Shown here piece by piece: positions 44,554 to 55,264 of a stretch of DNA of 64,000 nt. Position 1 is the first letter of the stretch. Every line of letters starts with the position of its first letter. The position numbers and the translations under genes are program-made. The notes under the pieces are model-generated. The model had not been told where the DNA came from. It searched no databases and worked only from the letters and a program-made list of their open reading frames with translations. This DNA is from Halobacillus massiliensis (lineage in GTDB: Bacteria > Bacillota > Bacilli > Bacillales > Halobacillaceae), in the NCBI RefSeq assembly GCF_900166625.1, contig NZ_LT800499.1, positions 4,171,395 to 4,235,394 of the forward strand, read 5' to 3'.

Positions 44554-45063
44554 TTATTTACGCCCCCTCCGCCACTGTTCAAAAATCTCTCTTATCTCTT
44601 TATTTATCGGAATTTTAGGCTGATTTTGGACCGATTTATGCAATTCTACATCTTTTTTTATTTCAAGCTGAATATTCTTTACTTCAATATATAATTCTCT
44701 CGCCGATTTTCGAAAGGCGCCCCGGGCAAAGATCGTCCGTTGTTCTGCGTAATCTGAAGTAGCGACATACACCTGGGTCCGGACATCATTCAGCTCACCG
44801 GAGAGCTTCTCAATTCGCTCATCCGCTGTTTCGTTCTCTTTCGTAAAAATCACTTCGATTTTAAAATTTTTCTGCTTACTGTCTAGACCTCTTACGTGGT
44901 AGGCATCAAACACTACAATGACCCGGTCTCCCTTATATGCCTGGTATTCTGCGAGCATCTCAATGAGCAGATCCCTCGCCTGGGCGAGATCTTTGTCTTT
45001 CAATTTCTGCAGCTCCGGCCACGCACCAATCATGTTATAGCCATCGACAATGAGTACATTCAT
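44554..45063 (-). CDS. rae1: Ribosome-dependent mRNA endonuclease Rae1 (YacP, NYN domain)
   Basis: A 169-residue PIN-like NYN protein. The acidic site is spread over ILIVDGYNMIGAWPEL, VIVVFDAYHV and VYVATSDYAEQ. B. subtilis Rae1 enters the ribosomal A site and cuts certain mRNAs. It ends 3 nt from the rlmB stop region in a tight rlmB-rae1 pair. Confidence 0.93.
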   Translation of the reverse strand: MNVLIVDGYNMIGAWPELQKLKDKDLAQARDLLIEMLAEYQAYKGDRVIVVFDAYHVRGLDSKQKNFKIEVIFTKENETADERIEKLSGELNDVRTQVYVATSDYAEQRTIFARGAFRKSARELYIEVKNIQLEIKKDVELHKSVQNQPKIPINKEIREIFEQWRRGRK

Positions 45064-45066
45064 GTT

Positions 45067-45810
45067 CTATTCCCCTAAAGGATGACGTTTGCGATAGATT
45101 TCGTACATCAAAAGAGAGGCCGCTACTGAAGCATTCAGCGAGGACACTTTTCCGGCCATAGGAAGTTTAACGGTCCAGTCACATTTTTCTCTCGTTAAAC
45201 GGCTCATCCCTTTACCTTCATTTCCAATAACGAGCGCCACAGGAATTTTCCCATCAAGCTGACGATAGTCTTCCTTTGCGTCTGCTTCGGTTCCGATAAT
45301 CCAGACGAACCGCTCTTTCAGCTCATCAATTGTACGTGAAAGGTTTGTCACACGAGCAACCGGAACGTGTTCAATGGCACCTACCGAGGTTTTGGCTACG
45401 GTTGAAGTCAGACCAACAGCACGACGCTTTGGAATAATCACGCCATGGGCACCGCTTGCATCAGCAGACCGTAAAATAGAGCCTAAATTATGAGGGTCTT
45501 CAATTTCATCTAAGATCAGGAAAAACGGAGGCTCTCCTTTTTCTTCAGCCCGTGCAAAAAGATCCTCAATATCGCTGTATTCATAAGCCGCTACAGCTGC
45601 AACCACACCCTGGTGATTCCCATCAGCCAACTGGTCAAGCTTCTTCTTAGGTGCTCTCTGCACAAGCACCCCGTTCTCTTTAGCCGCCTGCTCGATTTTA
45701 CGAGCTGCTTGGGGCTGGAGCTGTTCAGATATAAAGACCTTGTTAATTGAACGGCCTGATTTAATGGCTTCCATTACACTGTTTTTTCCTAGAATCCACT
45801 CTTCCCTCAT
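45067..45810 (-). CDS. rlmB: 23S rRNA 2'-O-methyltransferase RlmB (SPOUT)
   Basis: A 247-residue TrmH-family enzyme that methylates the ribose of a 23S guanosine near the P site. The N-terminal substrate domain starts [17 protein letters not shown]. The SPOUT knot has [32 protein letters not shown] and [19 protein letters not shown]. It overlaps mrnC by 4 nt. Confidence 0.94.
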   Translation of the reverse strand: MREEWILGKNSVMEAIKSGRSINKVFISEQLQPQAARKIEQAAKENGVLVQRAPKKKLDQLADGNHQGVVAAVAAYEYSDIEDLFARAEEKGEPPFFLILDEIEDPHNLGSILRSADASGAHGVIIPKRRAVGLTSTVAKTSVGAIEHVPVARVTNLSRTIDELKERFVWIIGTEADAKEDYRQLDGKIPVALVIGNEGKGMSRLTREKCDWTVKLPMAGKVSSLNASVAASLLMYEIYRKRHPLGE

Positions 45811-46205
45811 TGCTGTACTCTCCTTTTTTCAACATGTTGTATCGCACTTGTGATCAGCTCTTCCAGACGATCTTCATGACCGGACAGGTAGTGATAGCCT
45901 AGAACAGCTTCAAAAGCCGTGGAATAGCGGTATGTCTGGACGTCCGTATTTTTTGGGACACTGCCGGATTTAGCATTGCGCCCGCGGCGCAGTACACTTT
46001 CCTCTTCCTCAGTCAGCAGGCTCTCCTCCTGCCAGGCCTGTACCACTTGAGCCTGGGATTTAGCCGAAACAAATCGAACGGCTGCTTTGTGCAGCTGATT
46101 CGGCTTAACTTCCCCCTTTTTTAACAGGTAACGGCGGACATGCAATTCATACACACTATCTCCCATATAGGCTAAAGCCAAGCTTTTCATATGTTTTACT
46201 TCCAC
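45807..46205 (-). CDS. mrnC: Mini-ribonuclease III (23S rRNA maturase)
   Basis: A 132-residue RNase III catalytic domain without a dsRNA-binding domain. The core helix is [20 protein letters not shown] with the catalytic acids, and [21 protein letters not shown] is the family hallmark. I place the start at GTG 46205, 8 nt after GAGGG at the cysS end; the frame extends 15 codons into cysS. Mini-III trims 23S precursor stems in B. subtilis; such a stem is visible at the rRNA genes here. Confidence 0.9.
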   Translation of the reverse strand: MEVKHMKSLALAYMGDSVYELHVRRYLLKKGEVKPNQLHKAAVRFVSAKSQAQVVQAWQEESLLTEEEESVLRRGRNAKSGSVPKNTDVQTYRYSTAFEAVLGYHYLSGHEDRLEELITSAIQHVEKRRVQQ

Positions 46206-46209
46206 AGCA

Positions 46210-47610
46210 TTACCCTCGTTTCCAGCGTGTGCCCTGAGATGTATCTTCAAGGATGATATGGCGGGCCTTTAATTCATCTCGGATCTCATCAGCACGGGCA
46301 AAATTACGGTCCTTGCGTGCCTGCTTTCTTTCTTCAATTAACGCATCAATTTCTTCATCCAGCAGTTCTGCTTCCTGAGAGATTTCCAGACCCAGGACAT
46401 TTATGAGCTCTTCAAGCGTACGAGCAAATACCTGGAGGACATCTGTATGAGTCTGGTCAGCCTGCAGGTAAAGATTAATCGACTTCGTCAGATCAAATAA
46501 GACAGAAATAGCATTTGCCGTATTAAAATCATCATCCATTTCTTTTATAAAGCGCTGCTTATGCTGGTCGATCTCGTTCAACCATTTTTCATTATCATTT
46601 GTAAGGCTTACACTGGAGTTCATACGATACTTAAGGTTCTCATAAGCGTTCTTTATGCGGTCAAAACTGCTTTTGGCTCCCTCCAGCAGTTCATCACTGA
46701 AATTGATAGGATGACGATACTGCACACTTAGCATAAAGAAGCGGATAACCTGCGGATCATGCTTTTTCACAAGGTCATGAGCCAACACGAAGTTGCCGAG
46801 TGATTTCGACATTTTTTCGTTATCAATATTAATATAACCATTATGCATCCAGTATCTCGCGAAGGAAGAACCATTGTTTGCTTCAGACTGGGCAATTTCG
46901 TTTTCATGGTGAGGGAACGTTAAATCCTGTCCGCCGGCATGGATATCAATCGTATCTCCAAGATACTTCTTCGCCATTGCGGAGCATTCAATATGCCACC
47001 CCGGACGCCCTTTGCCCCATGGGCTTTCCCAGGCGATCTCGCCGTCTTTAGCTTCCTTCCAGAGTGTGAAGTCAAGCGGGTCTTCCTTTTTCTCTCCGAC
47101 TTCAATTCTGGCACCGGTGCGTAATTCATCGATTGACTGATGGGACAGTTTGCCGTAACCATCAAACGATCGTGTCCGGAAATAAACATCTCCCTCTGAA
47201 GCGTAAGCATGACCTTTGTCAATCAGTCCTTGAATGAAGGAAATGATTTCCTCCATATTCTCTGTAACGCGCGGATGATGAACAGCTTCCTGCACTCCGA
47301 GCGCTCCAACATCCTCTTTATATGCCTGAATAAAGCGGTTGGCGATCTGAGGAACCTCTTCGCCTAATTCATTCGCCGCTTTAATTAATTTGTCATCTAC
47401 ATCAGTAAAATTGAGTACATATTTAACTTCATACCCTCTATATTCAAAATAACGCCTTACCGTATCAAAAACGATCGCTGGACGTGCATTCCCTATATGG
47501 ATATAGTTATAAACCGTCGGACCGCACACATACATTTTTACTTTCCCCTCTTCAATTGGGGTAAAGGTTTCTTTGGAGCGGGATAAGGTGTTATAAATTT
47601 TAATGCTCAT
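46210..47610 (-). CDS. cysS: Cysteinyl-tRNA synthetase
   Basis: A 466-residue class I enzyme. The HIGH motif is YIHIGNARP, the zinc/Cys site begins [18 protein letters not shown] is present and KMSKS is KMSKSLGNF. It overlaps cysE by 11 nt and shares the cysteine T-box with it. Confidence 0.97.
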   Translation of the reverse strand: MSIKIYNTLSRSKETFTPIEEGKVKMYVCGPTVYNYIHIGNARPAIVFDTVRRYFEYRGYEVKYVLNFTDVDDKLIKAANELGEEVPQIANRFIQAYKEDVGALGVQEAVHHPRVTENMEEIISFIQGLIDKGHAYASEGDVYFRTRSFDGYGKLSHQSIDELRTGARIEVGEKKEDPLDFTLWKEAKDGEIAWESPWGKGRPGWHIECSAMAKKYLGDTIDIHAGGQDLTFPHHENEIAQSEANNGSSFARYWMHNGYINIDNEKMSKSLGNFVLAHDLVKKHDPQVIRFFMLSVQYRHPINFSDELLEGAKSSFDRIKNAYENLKYRMNSSVSLTNDNEKWLNEIDQHKQRFIKEMDDDFNTANAISVLFDLTKSINLYLQADQTHTDVLQVFARTLEELINVLGLEISQEAELLDEEIDALIEERKQARKDRNFARADEIRDELKARHIILEDTSQGTRWKRG

Positions 47611-48262
47611 TTTGCTTCACTCCTTCTCGTTGTTCCACCTGCAAGCATAGCTGCTTAATTTCTTCCTGCATCTCATTTAACCGATCATAAATCGGATCCG
47701 GGAGTTTGTGGTGCTCAAGATCACGCGACCTTACTTTTTTCCCATCCTGAACTACGACGTGGCCCGGGATTCCGACAACTGTCGAATTATCCGGAACATC
47801 TTTTAAAACGACAGAACCGGCGCCCACCTTTGAGTTCTCTCCAATCGTAATTGAACCGAGAACTTTTGCTCCTGTGGCAACTAGAGCATTATCCTTTAAA
47901 GTCGGGTGCCGCTTTCCTTTTTCCTTACCAGTTCCACCTAGAGTGACGCCTTGAAATAATGTGACATTATCTCCAATCTCACACGTCTCCCCAATAACTA
48001 CACCCATTCCATGGTCGATGAAAAAGCGGCGGCCGATCTTAGCTCCAGGATGGATTTCAATCCCTGTGAAGAAGCGGCTGATTTGAGAGATCAAACGGGC
48101 GAGAAAAAAGAACTTTCGTTTATAAAAGCTGTGGGCAATCCGATGAGCCCAGGTGGCATGGAGACCCGAATACGTCAGAATCACCTCAATATAAGAACGA
48201 GCGGCTGGATCCTGATCAAATACGACATCGACATCTTCTTTGAACAACTTAAACAATCCCAT
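47600..48262 (-). CDS. cysE: Serine O-acetyltransferase
   Basis: A 220-residue enzyme that makes O-acetylserine, the first step of cysteine synthesis. The left-handed beta-helix shows hexapeptide repeats and the family block [20 protein letters not shown]. The start is ATG 48262 (GLFKLFKED) after GGGAGGATC; the open frame runs 57 codons further into the T-box. The gene lies directly after the Cys T-box. Confidence 0.96.
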   Translation of the reverse strand: MGLFKLFKEDVDVVFDQDPAARSYIEVILTYSGLHATWAHRIAHSFYKRKFFFLARLISQISRFFTGIEIHPGAKIGRRFFIDHGMGVVIGETCEIGDNVTLFQGVTLGGTGKEKGKRHPTLKDNALVATGAKVLGSITIGENSKVGAGSVVLKDVPDNSTVVGIPGHVVVQDGKKVRSRDLEHHKLPDPIYDRLNEMQEEIKQLCLQVEQREGVKQNEH

Positions 48263-48293
48263 GATTGATCCTCCCTTTCTTCTTTTACGGTAC

Positions 48294-48548
48294 AAAAAAA
48301 GCGCCTCCGTGCCATTTAGGCACAGAGACGCTTTGCTGGTCAGCGCGGTTCCACTCTGTTTGGGAAAATAAATTTCCCCGCTTATCCTGATAACGGCAGG
48401 TACCGCTTTTAGCTTACTCGTTCTTTCAGCCAAAGACTCAGAGGTGCATTTCTGGATCTTCCCTTAAATCACTCTCAGCCATGGTGATTTTCTCTGGATA
48501 AGGGAGTAACATCCTTACTTCTCCTCTTCAACGCTTCGTATATTGGTA
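48294..48548 (-). ncRNA. T-box riboswitch, cysteine type (specifier UGC)
   Basis: The T-box core AGAGTGGAACCGCGC (48343-48357) is present and is followed by a strong terminator: AAAGCGTCTCTGTGCC pairs with GGCACGGAGGCGCTTT, then Ts (48294-48334). The Stem I right arm carries AAATGCACC, with the likely specifier TGC at 48446-48448, a Cys codon. This fits control of cysE-cysS by uncharged tRNA-Cys, as in B. subtilis. Confidence 0.92.
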
Positions 48549-48553
48549 TCTCT

Positions 48554-48582
48554 ACTATATGATAAAAGTACCCAATTGTGAA
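48554..48582 (-). promoter_or_regulatory. Promoter of the T-box-cysE-cysS unit
   Basis: Minus strand TTCACA (48577-48582), 17-nt spacer, TATAGT (48554-48559), immediately after gltX. Confidence 0.6.
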
Positions 48583-48586
48583 CAGT

Positions 48587-50056
48587 TTAGCTTTGAATCT
48601 GCTCCAAAGAATGATTTAATCGGTATTTGACAGTTTCTTCCCCAAGCAGACGAATCGCATTTGGCAGCTCAGGACCGTGAGTCTGACCTGTTGTCGCTAC
48701 CCGAATCGGCATAAACAGCTTTTTGCCTTTATGTCCGGTTTCTTTCTGGACGGCTTTCACTTGCTTCTTAATGTTCTCCGGCGTCCATTCTTCAAGCTCA
48801 TCCAGCTTGTCCTTAAATACACTTAAAACTTCAGGCACCTGTTCACCGTTTAGAACTTCCATAGCTGCCTCACCGTATTCGATTTGTTTCTTAAAGAACA
48901 GGTCAGTCAGCTCTACAATTTCCGCTCCATAGCTTAACTGCTCGTGATAAAGAGAGATAAGCTCATGTGTCCATTCACGGCCTTCCTCACTCATATCTTC
49001 AAATACACGTCCACCCTGTATTAAGTGAGGAAGTGTAAGATCTACAACTTCTTCAAGAGAAGCAGCTTTAATATACTGGTTATTCATCCACTTCAGCTTC
49101 GCGGCATCAAAAATCGCTGGTGACGTAGACAAACGATCCGCATCAAAAATATCAATCAGCTGATCCTGTGTAAAGATTTCTTCTTCACCAACAGGAGACC
49201 ATCCAAGCAGTGTGATGAAGTTAAAGAGGGCCTCTGGAAGATAGCCAAGATTTTTATACTGCTCAATAAATTGCAGAATATGCTCATCGCGCTTACTGAG
49301 CTTCTTACGATTTTCATTTAGAATCAGTGTCATATGACCGAATACAGGAGCTTCCCATCCAAACGCCTCATAAACCATCATCTGCTTTGGAGTGTTGGAA
49401 ATATGCTCTTCCCCTCGAAGCACGTGACTGATTTTCATTAAATGGTCATCAACCGCTACCGCAAAATTATAAGTCGGTGTGCCGTTTTTCTTCACGATCA
49501 CCCAGTCACCAAAGTCACCGGCTTCAAACGTAATATCGCCTCGTACTAAGTCATTAAAGGTATACGTGTGACCTTCGGGAACACGAAGGCGGATGCTCGG
49601 CTGGCGCCCTTCTTCTTCAAACTGGCGGATCTGTTCTTCTGTTAAATCACGATGAGCCCCAGAATACTTAGGTGCTTCTCCGCGGGCCATTTGTGCTTCA
49701 CGCTCAGCTTCCAGTTCCTCTTCTGTTACGTAGCATTTGTACGCAAGACCGCGCTCCAAAAGTTCTTCCACATATTTACTGTAAATATCTAAACGTTCCA
49801 TTTGGCGATACGGGCCGTATTCACCGCCAACATCAGCACCTTCGTCCCACTCAAGGCCGAGCCACTTCAAATATTCCAGCTGGCTTTGTTCGCCGCCCTC
49901 TACGTTACGCTTCGCATCGGTATCTTCCACGCGAATAATAAATTTTCCGCCTGCATTTCTGGCAAACAGGTAGTTGAATAAAGCCGTACGGGCATTTCCG
50001 ATATGAAGATTCCCCGTCGGACTCGGTGCATAACGCACTCTTACTTCATTACTCAT
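48587..50056 (-). CDS. gltX: Glutamyl-tRNA synthetase (non-discriminating type likely)
   Basis: A 489-residue class I enzyme. The HIGH region is [21 protein letters not shown], the KMSKS loop is [10 protein letters not shown], and VRVEDTD-type sequence follows the first motif. In Bacillus it also charges tRNA-Gln, later corrected by GatCAB. It lies between ispDF and the T-box. Confidence 0.97.
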   Translation of the reverse strand: MSNEVRVRYAPSPTGNLHIGNARTALFNYLFARNAGGKFIIRVEDTDAKRNVEGGEQSQLEYLKWLGLEWDEGADVGGEYGPYRQMERLDIYSKYVEELLERGLAYKCYVTEEELEAEREAQMARGEAPKYSGAHRDLTEEQIRQFEEEGRQPSIRLRVPEGHTYTFNDLVRGDITFEAGDFGDWVIVKKNGTPTYNFAVAVDDHLMKISHVLRGEEHISNTPKQMMVYEAFGWEAPVFGHMTLILNENRKKLSKRDEHILQFIEQYKNLGYLPEALFNFITLLGWSPVGEEEIFTQDQLIDIFDADRLSTSPAIFDAAKLKWMNNQYIKAASLEEVVDLTLPHLIQGGRVFEDMSEEGREWTHELISLYHEQLSYGAEIVELTDLFFKKQIEYGEAAMEVLNGEQVPEVLSVFKDKLDELEEWTPENIKKQVKAVQKETGHKGKKLFMPIRVATTGQTHGPELPNAIRLLGEETVKYRLNHSLEQIQS

Positions 50057-50109
50057 AGTAAAACTCCTTTTCGTTCTCTTTTAACTTTCTCTAGTTTATC
50101 ATTAATAAG

Positions 50110-51303
50110 TTACGATTGTTGACTATTTTGCAAAAGCACTACAGCCTGAGCGGCTACTCCTTCTTTACGGCCGGTGAACCCGAGTTTCTCGGTCGTCGTT
50201 GCTTTTACATTAATCCGCTGACTGTCACTGTTAAGCAAATTAGCAATATTGCTGCGAATTTCTTCAATATATGGGGCCATTTTAGGGGCCTGGGCGATCA
50301 CAGTGCAATCCAAGTTTCCTAATTCATAGCCTTGCTCGTTTACAAGTTTCCATACATGCTGCAGAAGTTTACCCGAATCAGCATTTTTAAACGCTTCTTC
50401 TGTATCTGGAAAATGCTTGCCGATGTCGCCTTCTCCAATTGCTCCAAGACAGGCATCCGCAATCGTGTGCAGCAGCACATCGGCATCCGAGTGGCCAAGC
50501 AGTCCTTTTTCATAAGGGATCTCAATCCCTCCAATAATACACGGGCGTCCCTCTGTTAACTGGTGTACATCAAAACCCTGTCCTATACGAAACATAGCCA
50601 TATCGCCGTCCTTTTCTTTATTTTGATCTGTCAAAAAAGATCTCGCTTTCGACAAATCCTCAGGCGTCGTTAATTTAATGTTATCATAACTGCCTTCGAC
50701 AATTGCGACAGGCTTGTCCAGACGCTCCACTAATGAAGCATCATCCGTTCCATAAAAATCTTCTTTCCGTGCCTGCTTGTGGGCATCTTTGATAACCGAC
50801 AGGCGAAAGGCCTGAGGAGTCTGTGCTGCCCAAAGCTTCTTCCTGTCAAGGGTCGTCAGCTTATCATCCTTCTGTTTAATGGTATCTGTAACAGGTACTG
50901 CCAGCAGTCCTGCTCCGTCTTCCTTGACCACCTCTGCTAATTTATGAAGGTTGCTTCTTTTAATAAAAGGACGTGCACCATCATGAATAAAAACAAGAGA
51001 ATCTTCCCTCTCTTCATTAAGAGCTTCAAGACCGGCATACACACTGTCCTGCCTCTCTTCTCCTCCGTTAACAAGCTGTATCGGCTTTTTAATCGGATAG
51101 TCATTCAGCACCTGCTGCATTTGAGCATATTCTCTTTCATTAGTCACAAGAATGATTTTCTCACACCACGGATCCTGCGAGAAAGCAATCAATGTATGTA
51201 TAATCAATGGCTGATCATTAATCATAAGGAACTGCTTATTCTTTCCGGCCAGCATCCTTTTACCCTGTCCAGCCGCTAATACAATTGCTGAATAATTAAT
51301 CAT
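50110..51303 (-). CDS. ispDF: Fused IspD-IspF of the MEP isoprenoid pathway
   Basis: A 397-residue single reading frame. Residues about 1-230 are IspD (CDP-ME synthase): [27 protein letters not shown] and [11 protein letters not shown]. Residues about 240-397 are IspF (MEcPP synthase): [15 protein letters not shown], the zinc site [11 protein letters not shown] and [17 protein letters not shown]. The linker [14 protein letters not shown] contains no stop. B. subtilis has separate overlapping genes here. The start is ATG 51303 after AGGATGG. Confidence 0.93.
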   Translation of the reverse strand: MINYSAIVLAAGQGKRMLAGKNKQFLMINDQPLIIHTLIAFSQDPWCEKIILVTNEREYAQMQQVLNDYPIKKPIQLVNGGEERQDSVYAGLEALNEEREDSLVFIHDGARPFIKRSNLHKLAEVVKEDGAGLLAVPVTDTIKQKDDKLTTLDRKKLWAAQTPQAFRLSVIKDAHKQARKEDFYGTDDASLVERLDKPVAIVEGSYDNIKLTTPEDLSKARSFLTDQNKEKDGDMAMFRIGQGFDVHQLTEGRPCIIGGIEIPYEKGLLGHSDADVLLHTIADACLGAIGEGDIGKHFPDTEEAFKNADSGKLLQHVWKLVNEQGYELGNLDCTVIAQAPKMAPYIEEIRSNIANLLNSDSQRINVKATTTEKLGFTGRKEGVAAQAVVLLQNSQQS

Positions 51304-51388
51304 GGCTACCATCCTAAATGTATTTGAAACAACAAAAGCGATAACACACTGTTATCACTTTTGTTAATCTCTATTTGTTATACCGTTT

Positions 51389-52495
51389 TTATAAAGCTTT
51401 TTCAAGTGATTTCGGCTTCGCAAAGATCATCCGGCCTGCTGATGTCTGAAGCACACTCGTTACAATTACTTCAATCGTTTTTCCAATATATTCTTTACCT
51501 TCTTCTACGACAATCATCGTTCCATCATCAAGGTAACCGATTCCCTGTTTCTGCTCTTTCCCGTCTTTAATGACCTGGATGGACATTTCTTCTCCAGGCA
51601 AAACAACCGGCTTAACAGCATTGGCAAGGTCGTTAATATTCAGTACCTGGACATTTTGAAACTCGCATACTTTATTTAAATTAAAGTCATTCGTTACAAC
51701 AATACCGTCCATTACTTTAGCCAGCTTTACAAGCTTGCTGTCTACTTCCTGAATCTCTTCAAAATCCCCTTCGTAAATTTCCACATTAACAGGAAGATCT
51801 TTTTGAAGACGATTTAAAATATCAAGTCCGCGGCGTCCCCGGTTCCTCTTGAGTCCATCAGAAGAATCGGCAATATGCTGCAGTTCTTCCAATACGAATT
51901 GAGGGATGACCACCGTTCCTTCTAAGAAGTGGGTTTCACAAATATCGGCAATACGGCCATCAATAATTACGCTCGTATCAAGTATTTTCTCTTTTGGAAT
52001 TAAGGCTGGATCCACCTGCACACTTTTTGATGACTCATCCTCTGAAGACTTCTTATCCTTTTTACTAGCAAGAGTTAAAAGAGATAAAAACTCATCTTTT
52101 CGCTTAAACCCTACTTGAAAACCTAAATAACCTAATAAAATCGTAATAAAAATAGGCAGAACCTGACTGACAACTTTAATTTCGAGATCCTGAAGAATGT
52201 TGTTAATTAAATAAGCAATGATTAAACCGACAATGAGACCAATGCTTCCAAACAGCAAATCAGCCACAGGGGCTCGTACCAGTGTATCCTCTACCCACCT
52301 CAGGAAATCGACAATATAGTCAACTATCCAGAAAGTTAATAAAAATAAAATAAGTGCTCCTAAGACCGCCCCGGCAACAGATTGAATCCAGCTCTGCCAC
52401 GTAATATCCATTAAAGAAAACAGTTCGGGAATATATAGGTAGCCGATCGTACCGCCAGTAATGATAATAAACAATTGAACAATTCGTTTAAGCAC
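51389..52495 (-). CDS. yacL: Membrane-bound PIN/TRAM domain protein YacL
   Basis: A 368-residue protein. Four membrane segments lie in the first 130 residues. A PIN domain follows ([18 protein letters not shown], then [14 protein letters not shown]), with acidic residues as in nucleases. The C-terminal TRAM domain is [21 protein letters not shown]. Substrate is unknown; RNA cleavage at the membrane is an inference from the PIN and TRAM pairing. Confidence 0.9.
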   Translation of the reverse strand: MLKRIVQLFIIITGGTIGYLYIPELFSLMDITWQSWIQSVAGAVLGALILFLLTFWIVDYIVDFLRWVEDTLVRAPVADLLFGSIGLIVGLIIAYLINNILQDLEIKVVSQVLPIFITILLGYLGFQVGFKRKDEFLSLLTLASKKDKKSSEDESSKSVQVDPALIPKEKILDTSVIIDGRIADICETHFLEGTVVIPQFVLEELQHIADSSDGLKRNRGRRGLDILNRLQKDLPVNVEIYEGDFEEIQEVDSKLVKLAKVMDGIVVTNDFNLNKVCEFQNVQVLNINDLANAVKPVVLPGEEMSIQVIKDGKEQKQGIGYLDDGTMIVVEEGKEYIGKTIEVIVTSVLQTSAGRMIFAKPKSLEKAL

Positions 52496-52610
52496 TTGCT
52501 CACCTCCTTAAATACATTATGACCAACCATACTAGCTAATAATCGTTTAGAATTGAAATCTTGAATATAAACTAGCATAAATTACAATATTTTTCAATTA
52601 AAAGGTAAAT

Positions 52611-52640
52611 ATTGTATCATACAAATTACCTACTAGTCAA
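52611..52640 (-). promoter_or_regulatory. Candidate promoter of yacL
   Basis: Minus strand TTGACT (52635-52640), 18-nt spacer, TACAAT (52611-52616), in the 149-nt gap after disA. Confidence 0.6.
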
Positions 52641-52644
52641 ATGA

Positions 52645-53715
52645 TCATAAATGCCGATCGACAAATAACTGCTCCTGTATCCGCTCTAAACCTTCACAGA
52701 TTTTCTTGGCTCTTACTTCTCCCACCCCGTCGACTTCAACTAGTTCTTTCACAGTAGCTGCCATTACTTCATGAAGCACTCCGAACCTTTGGACTAAATG
52801 TTCGATAATAATCGGGGGCAGTCGAGGGATTTTGTGCATAACCCGGTAGCCCCGTGGATAGATCGGATCTGAAAGCTTTTCATGAACAGAATACCCTAAC
52901 AGTTTCAGCACCTGCTCATCAGACATCAACTCTGTCCCGGCAGATTCCTGCATTTTATTTAACAGGTAGGAAGGCTCGTAATCGCCCCTTTTGCTGTAAT
53001 CTTTAATGAGCAGTGACGCTTCCTCTTCAATGTTAGAAACAAGCTCAGTCAGCTGTAGCTGAATCAGACGTCCTTCTGTTCCGAGTTCATTGACATAGTT
53101 TAAAATCTCATTTTTAATACGCAGCACCATCTCGATTCGGTGAACGACTTGAATAACTTCTGAGAAGGATACCATGTTCTCAAATTCCATCGCCCCTAAA
53201 TTTGTAATGCTTTGATCTAAGACAATCTTATACTTTTCAAGCGTTTGAATGGCCTGGTTCGCTTTCGTGAGAATGACACCAATATCTTTAAGGGAGTAGC
53301 GGACCCCTCCCTTGTAAAGAGTAATGACATTCCGTCTTTGTGAAATGGCAATTACAAGGTGGCCTGTCTGCTTGGCAACTCTTTCTGCCGTCCTGTGCCG
53401 CATCCCCGTTTCTGTTGAAAGAATATCCGGGTCGGGCATTAGCTGAGCATTTGCATATAATATTTGCTCACCTGCATCACTTAAAATGATCGCTCCGTCC
53501 ATTTTTGCAAGCTCATAAAGGTGGGCCGGAGTAAAGGCTGATTGAATATGAAATCCTCCGTCCACCAGCTCCTGCACTTCTTTTCCATAGCCCATTACGA
53601 TAAGGCCGCCCGTTTTAGCACGTAAGACATTATCGATTCCTTCGCGAATGGGCATACCGGGAGCTACGAATTTAAGCATATCTCCGATGTCGCCTGTCCT
53701 GTCGTATGCTTCCAT
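52645..53715 (-). CDS. disA: DNA integrity scanning diadenylate cyclase DisA
   Basis: A 356-residue enzyme that makes c-di-AMP and senses branched DNA. The DAC domain has the catalytic [11 protein letters not shown] (DGA) and [15 protein letters not shown] (RHR) motifs. A helical spine follows, and the helix-hairpin-helix end is [19 protein letters not shown]. It follows radA with no gap, as in Bacillus, where RadA and DisA interact. Confidence 0.97.
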   Translation of the reverse strand: MEAYDRTGDIGDMLKFVAPGMPIREGIDNVLRAKTGGLIVMGYGKEVQELVDGGFHIQSAFTPAHLYELAKMDGAIILSDAGEQILYANAQLMPDPDILSTETGMRHRTAERVAKQTGHLVIAISQRRNVITLYKGGVRYSLKDIGVILTKANQAIQTLEKYKIVLDQSITNLGAMEFENMVSFSEVIQVVHRIEMVLRIKNEILNYVNELGTEGRLIQLQLTELVSNIEEEASLLIKDYSKRGDYEPSYLLNKMQESAGTELMSDEQVLKLLGYSVHEKLSDPIYPRGYRVMHKIPRLPPIIIEHLVQRFGVLHEVMAATVKELVEVDGVGEVRAKKICEGLERIQEQLFVDRHL

Positions 53716-55092
53716 TTATCGATCCCCCAATGTGATTTGCATGGCTTCCTGAACCGTGTTCACACCAATGACTTCAATGTCCGAAGGTGGTGTCCAGCCA
53801 TCAAAATTTTTCTGTGGAATTATAACACGCTTAAAACCAAGTTTAGCTGCTTCCTGTACGCGCTGCTCAATACGAGAAACACGGCGTATTTCCCCCGTAA
53901 GGCCAACCTCCCCTATCACTACATCGTTAGGGTTTGATGGCTGCTCTCGAAAGCTTGAAGCAATACTAATGGCGACAGCCAAGTCAACGGCTGGTTCATC
54001 GAGTTTTACACCGCCTGCCACTTTTAAATAGGCATCCTGGTTTTGAAGCAGCAGACCCACTCTTTTTTCAAGAACGGCCATCAGAAGCGGCACACGGTTA
54101 TGGTCAAGTCCTGTGGCCATCCGCCTCGGGTTTCCAAATGCTGTGGGCGAAATCAGGGCCTGGATTTCAACAAGCACAGGTCTTGTACCTTCCATTGATG
54201 CCACAATAATCGATCCCGCCGCTCCCTGGGACCTTTCTTCAAGAAAAATCTCCGAAGGGTTCAGCACCTCTTCTAATCCCTTTTCTTTCATTTCAAAAAT
54301 CCCCATCTCATGAGTGCTTCCAAAACGATTTTTTACACTTCTTAAGATACGGAAGGTATGATGCCTTTCTCCTTCAAAATATAAAACGGCATCCACCATA
54401 TGTTCAAGCAGACGGGGACCGGCAATCGCCCCTTCTTTCGTTACATGGCCGACGATAAAAATCGGAATACCTTTGCTTTTGGCTACTCTCATTAAATGAC
54501 TCGTACACTCACGAACCTGGGAAACGCTTCCAGGAGCAGAAGTGACATCTTCTTTAAAAATAGTCTGGATGGAATCAATGATGACAAACTTAGGATTAAT
54601 AACATCAATCTGTGTGAGTACATCTTGAAGATTGGTTTCAGACAACACATAAAGCTCATCCGACTCCACTCCAAGCCGCTCAGCACGGAGCTTTGTCTGA
54701 CGTGTCGATTCTTCTCCTGATATATATAAAACCGGTAACTGTTTATTGGCAATCTGTGCTGAAACCTGAAGGAGCAAAGTTGACTTCCCAATACCCGGAT
54801 CACCACCGATTAAAACAAGCGATCCCGGGACGATTCCTCCTCCCAGCACTCGATTTAATTCCGGCATATCGGTTCTTATTCGAGGTTCTTTTTCTGACTT
54901 GATCTGTGTTATTTTCTCGGGTTTTGAGGACCCTGAGGAACTGGTCTGGAACACGTGCCGAGATTGACTGCCCGTTATTGCTGCTTCTTCCACTAAAGTG
55001 TTCCATTGCTGGCATCCCGGACATTTGCCCATCCATTTAGGAGTCTCATATCCACATTCCTGACAGACAAATTTTGTTTTTCGCTTCGCCAA
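53716..55092 (-). CDS. radA: DNA repair protein RadA
   Basis: A 458-residue RecA-like protein for branch migration. The N-terminal zinc finger is [18 protein letters not shown]. Walker A is [14 protein letters not shown], the RadA-specific KNRFGS is present and a Lon-type domain ends the protein ([12 protein letters not shown]). It is contiguous with disA. Confidence 0.97.
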   Translation of the reverse strand: MAKRKTKFVCQECGYETPKWMGKCPGCQQWNTLVEEAAITGSQSRHVFQTSSSGSSKPEKITQIKSEKEPRIRTDMPELNRVLGGGIVPGSLVLIGGDPGIGKSTLLLQVSAQIANKQLPVLYISGEESTRQTKLRAERLGVESDELYVLSETNLQDVLTQIDVINPKFVIIDSIQTIFKEDVTSAPGSVSQVRECTSHLMRVAKSKGIPIFIVGHVTKEGAIAGPRLLEHMVDAVLYFEGERHHTFRILRSVKNRFGSTHEMGIFEMKEKGLEEVLNPSEIFLEERSQGAAGSIIVASMEGTRPVLVEIQALISPTAFGNPRRMATGLDHNRVPLLMAVLEKRVGLLLQNQDAYLKVAGGVKLDEPAVDLAVAISIASSFREQPSNPNDVVIGEVGLTGEIRRVSRIEQRVQEAAKLGFKRVIIPQKNFDGWTPPSDIEVIGVNTVQEAMQITLGDR

Positions 55093-55198
55093 AGGCGCTC
55101 TCTCCCTCTTCCTTATTACTAACGATATGGCTTGTGAAAAAGTTTCATAATCCTATCAAATTATTTTAAAAATCCATATTTCTAGCATATCGAAAACA

Positions 55199-55232
55199 TA
55201 AAAAAATCGGAAGGCATACACCTTCCGACCTT
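55199..55232 (-). terminator. Terminator of the ctsR-mcsA-mcsB-clpC operon
   Basis: Minus strand TCGGAAGG (55221-55228) pairs with CCTTCCGA (55207-55214), followed by TTTTTTT. Confidence 0.9.
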
Positions 55233-55264
55233 AAATTTTTCATAAATTATTCATAATCTCTTCT

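Noticed and set aside
48263..48433. 57-codon upstream extension of cysE
   Set aside because: It would translate the T-box and its terminator; a ribosome site supports ATG 48262.
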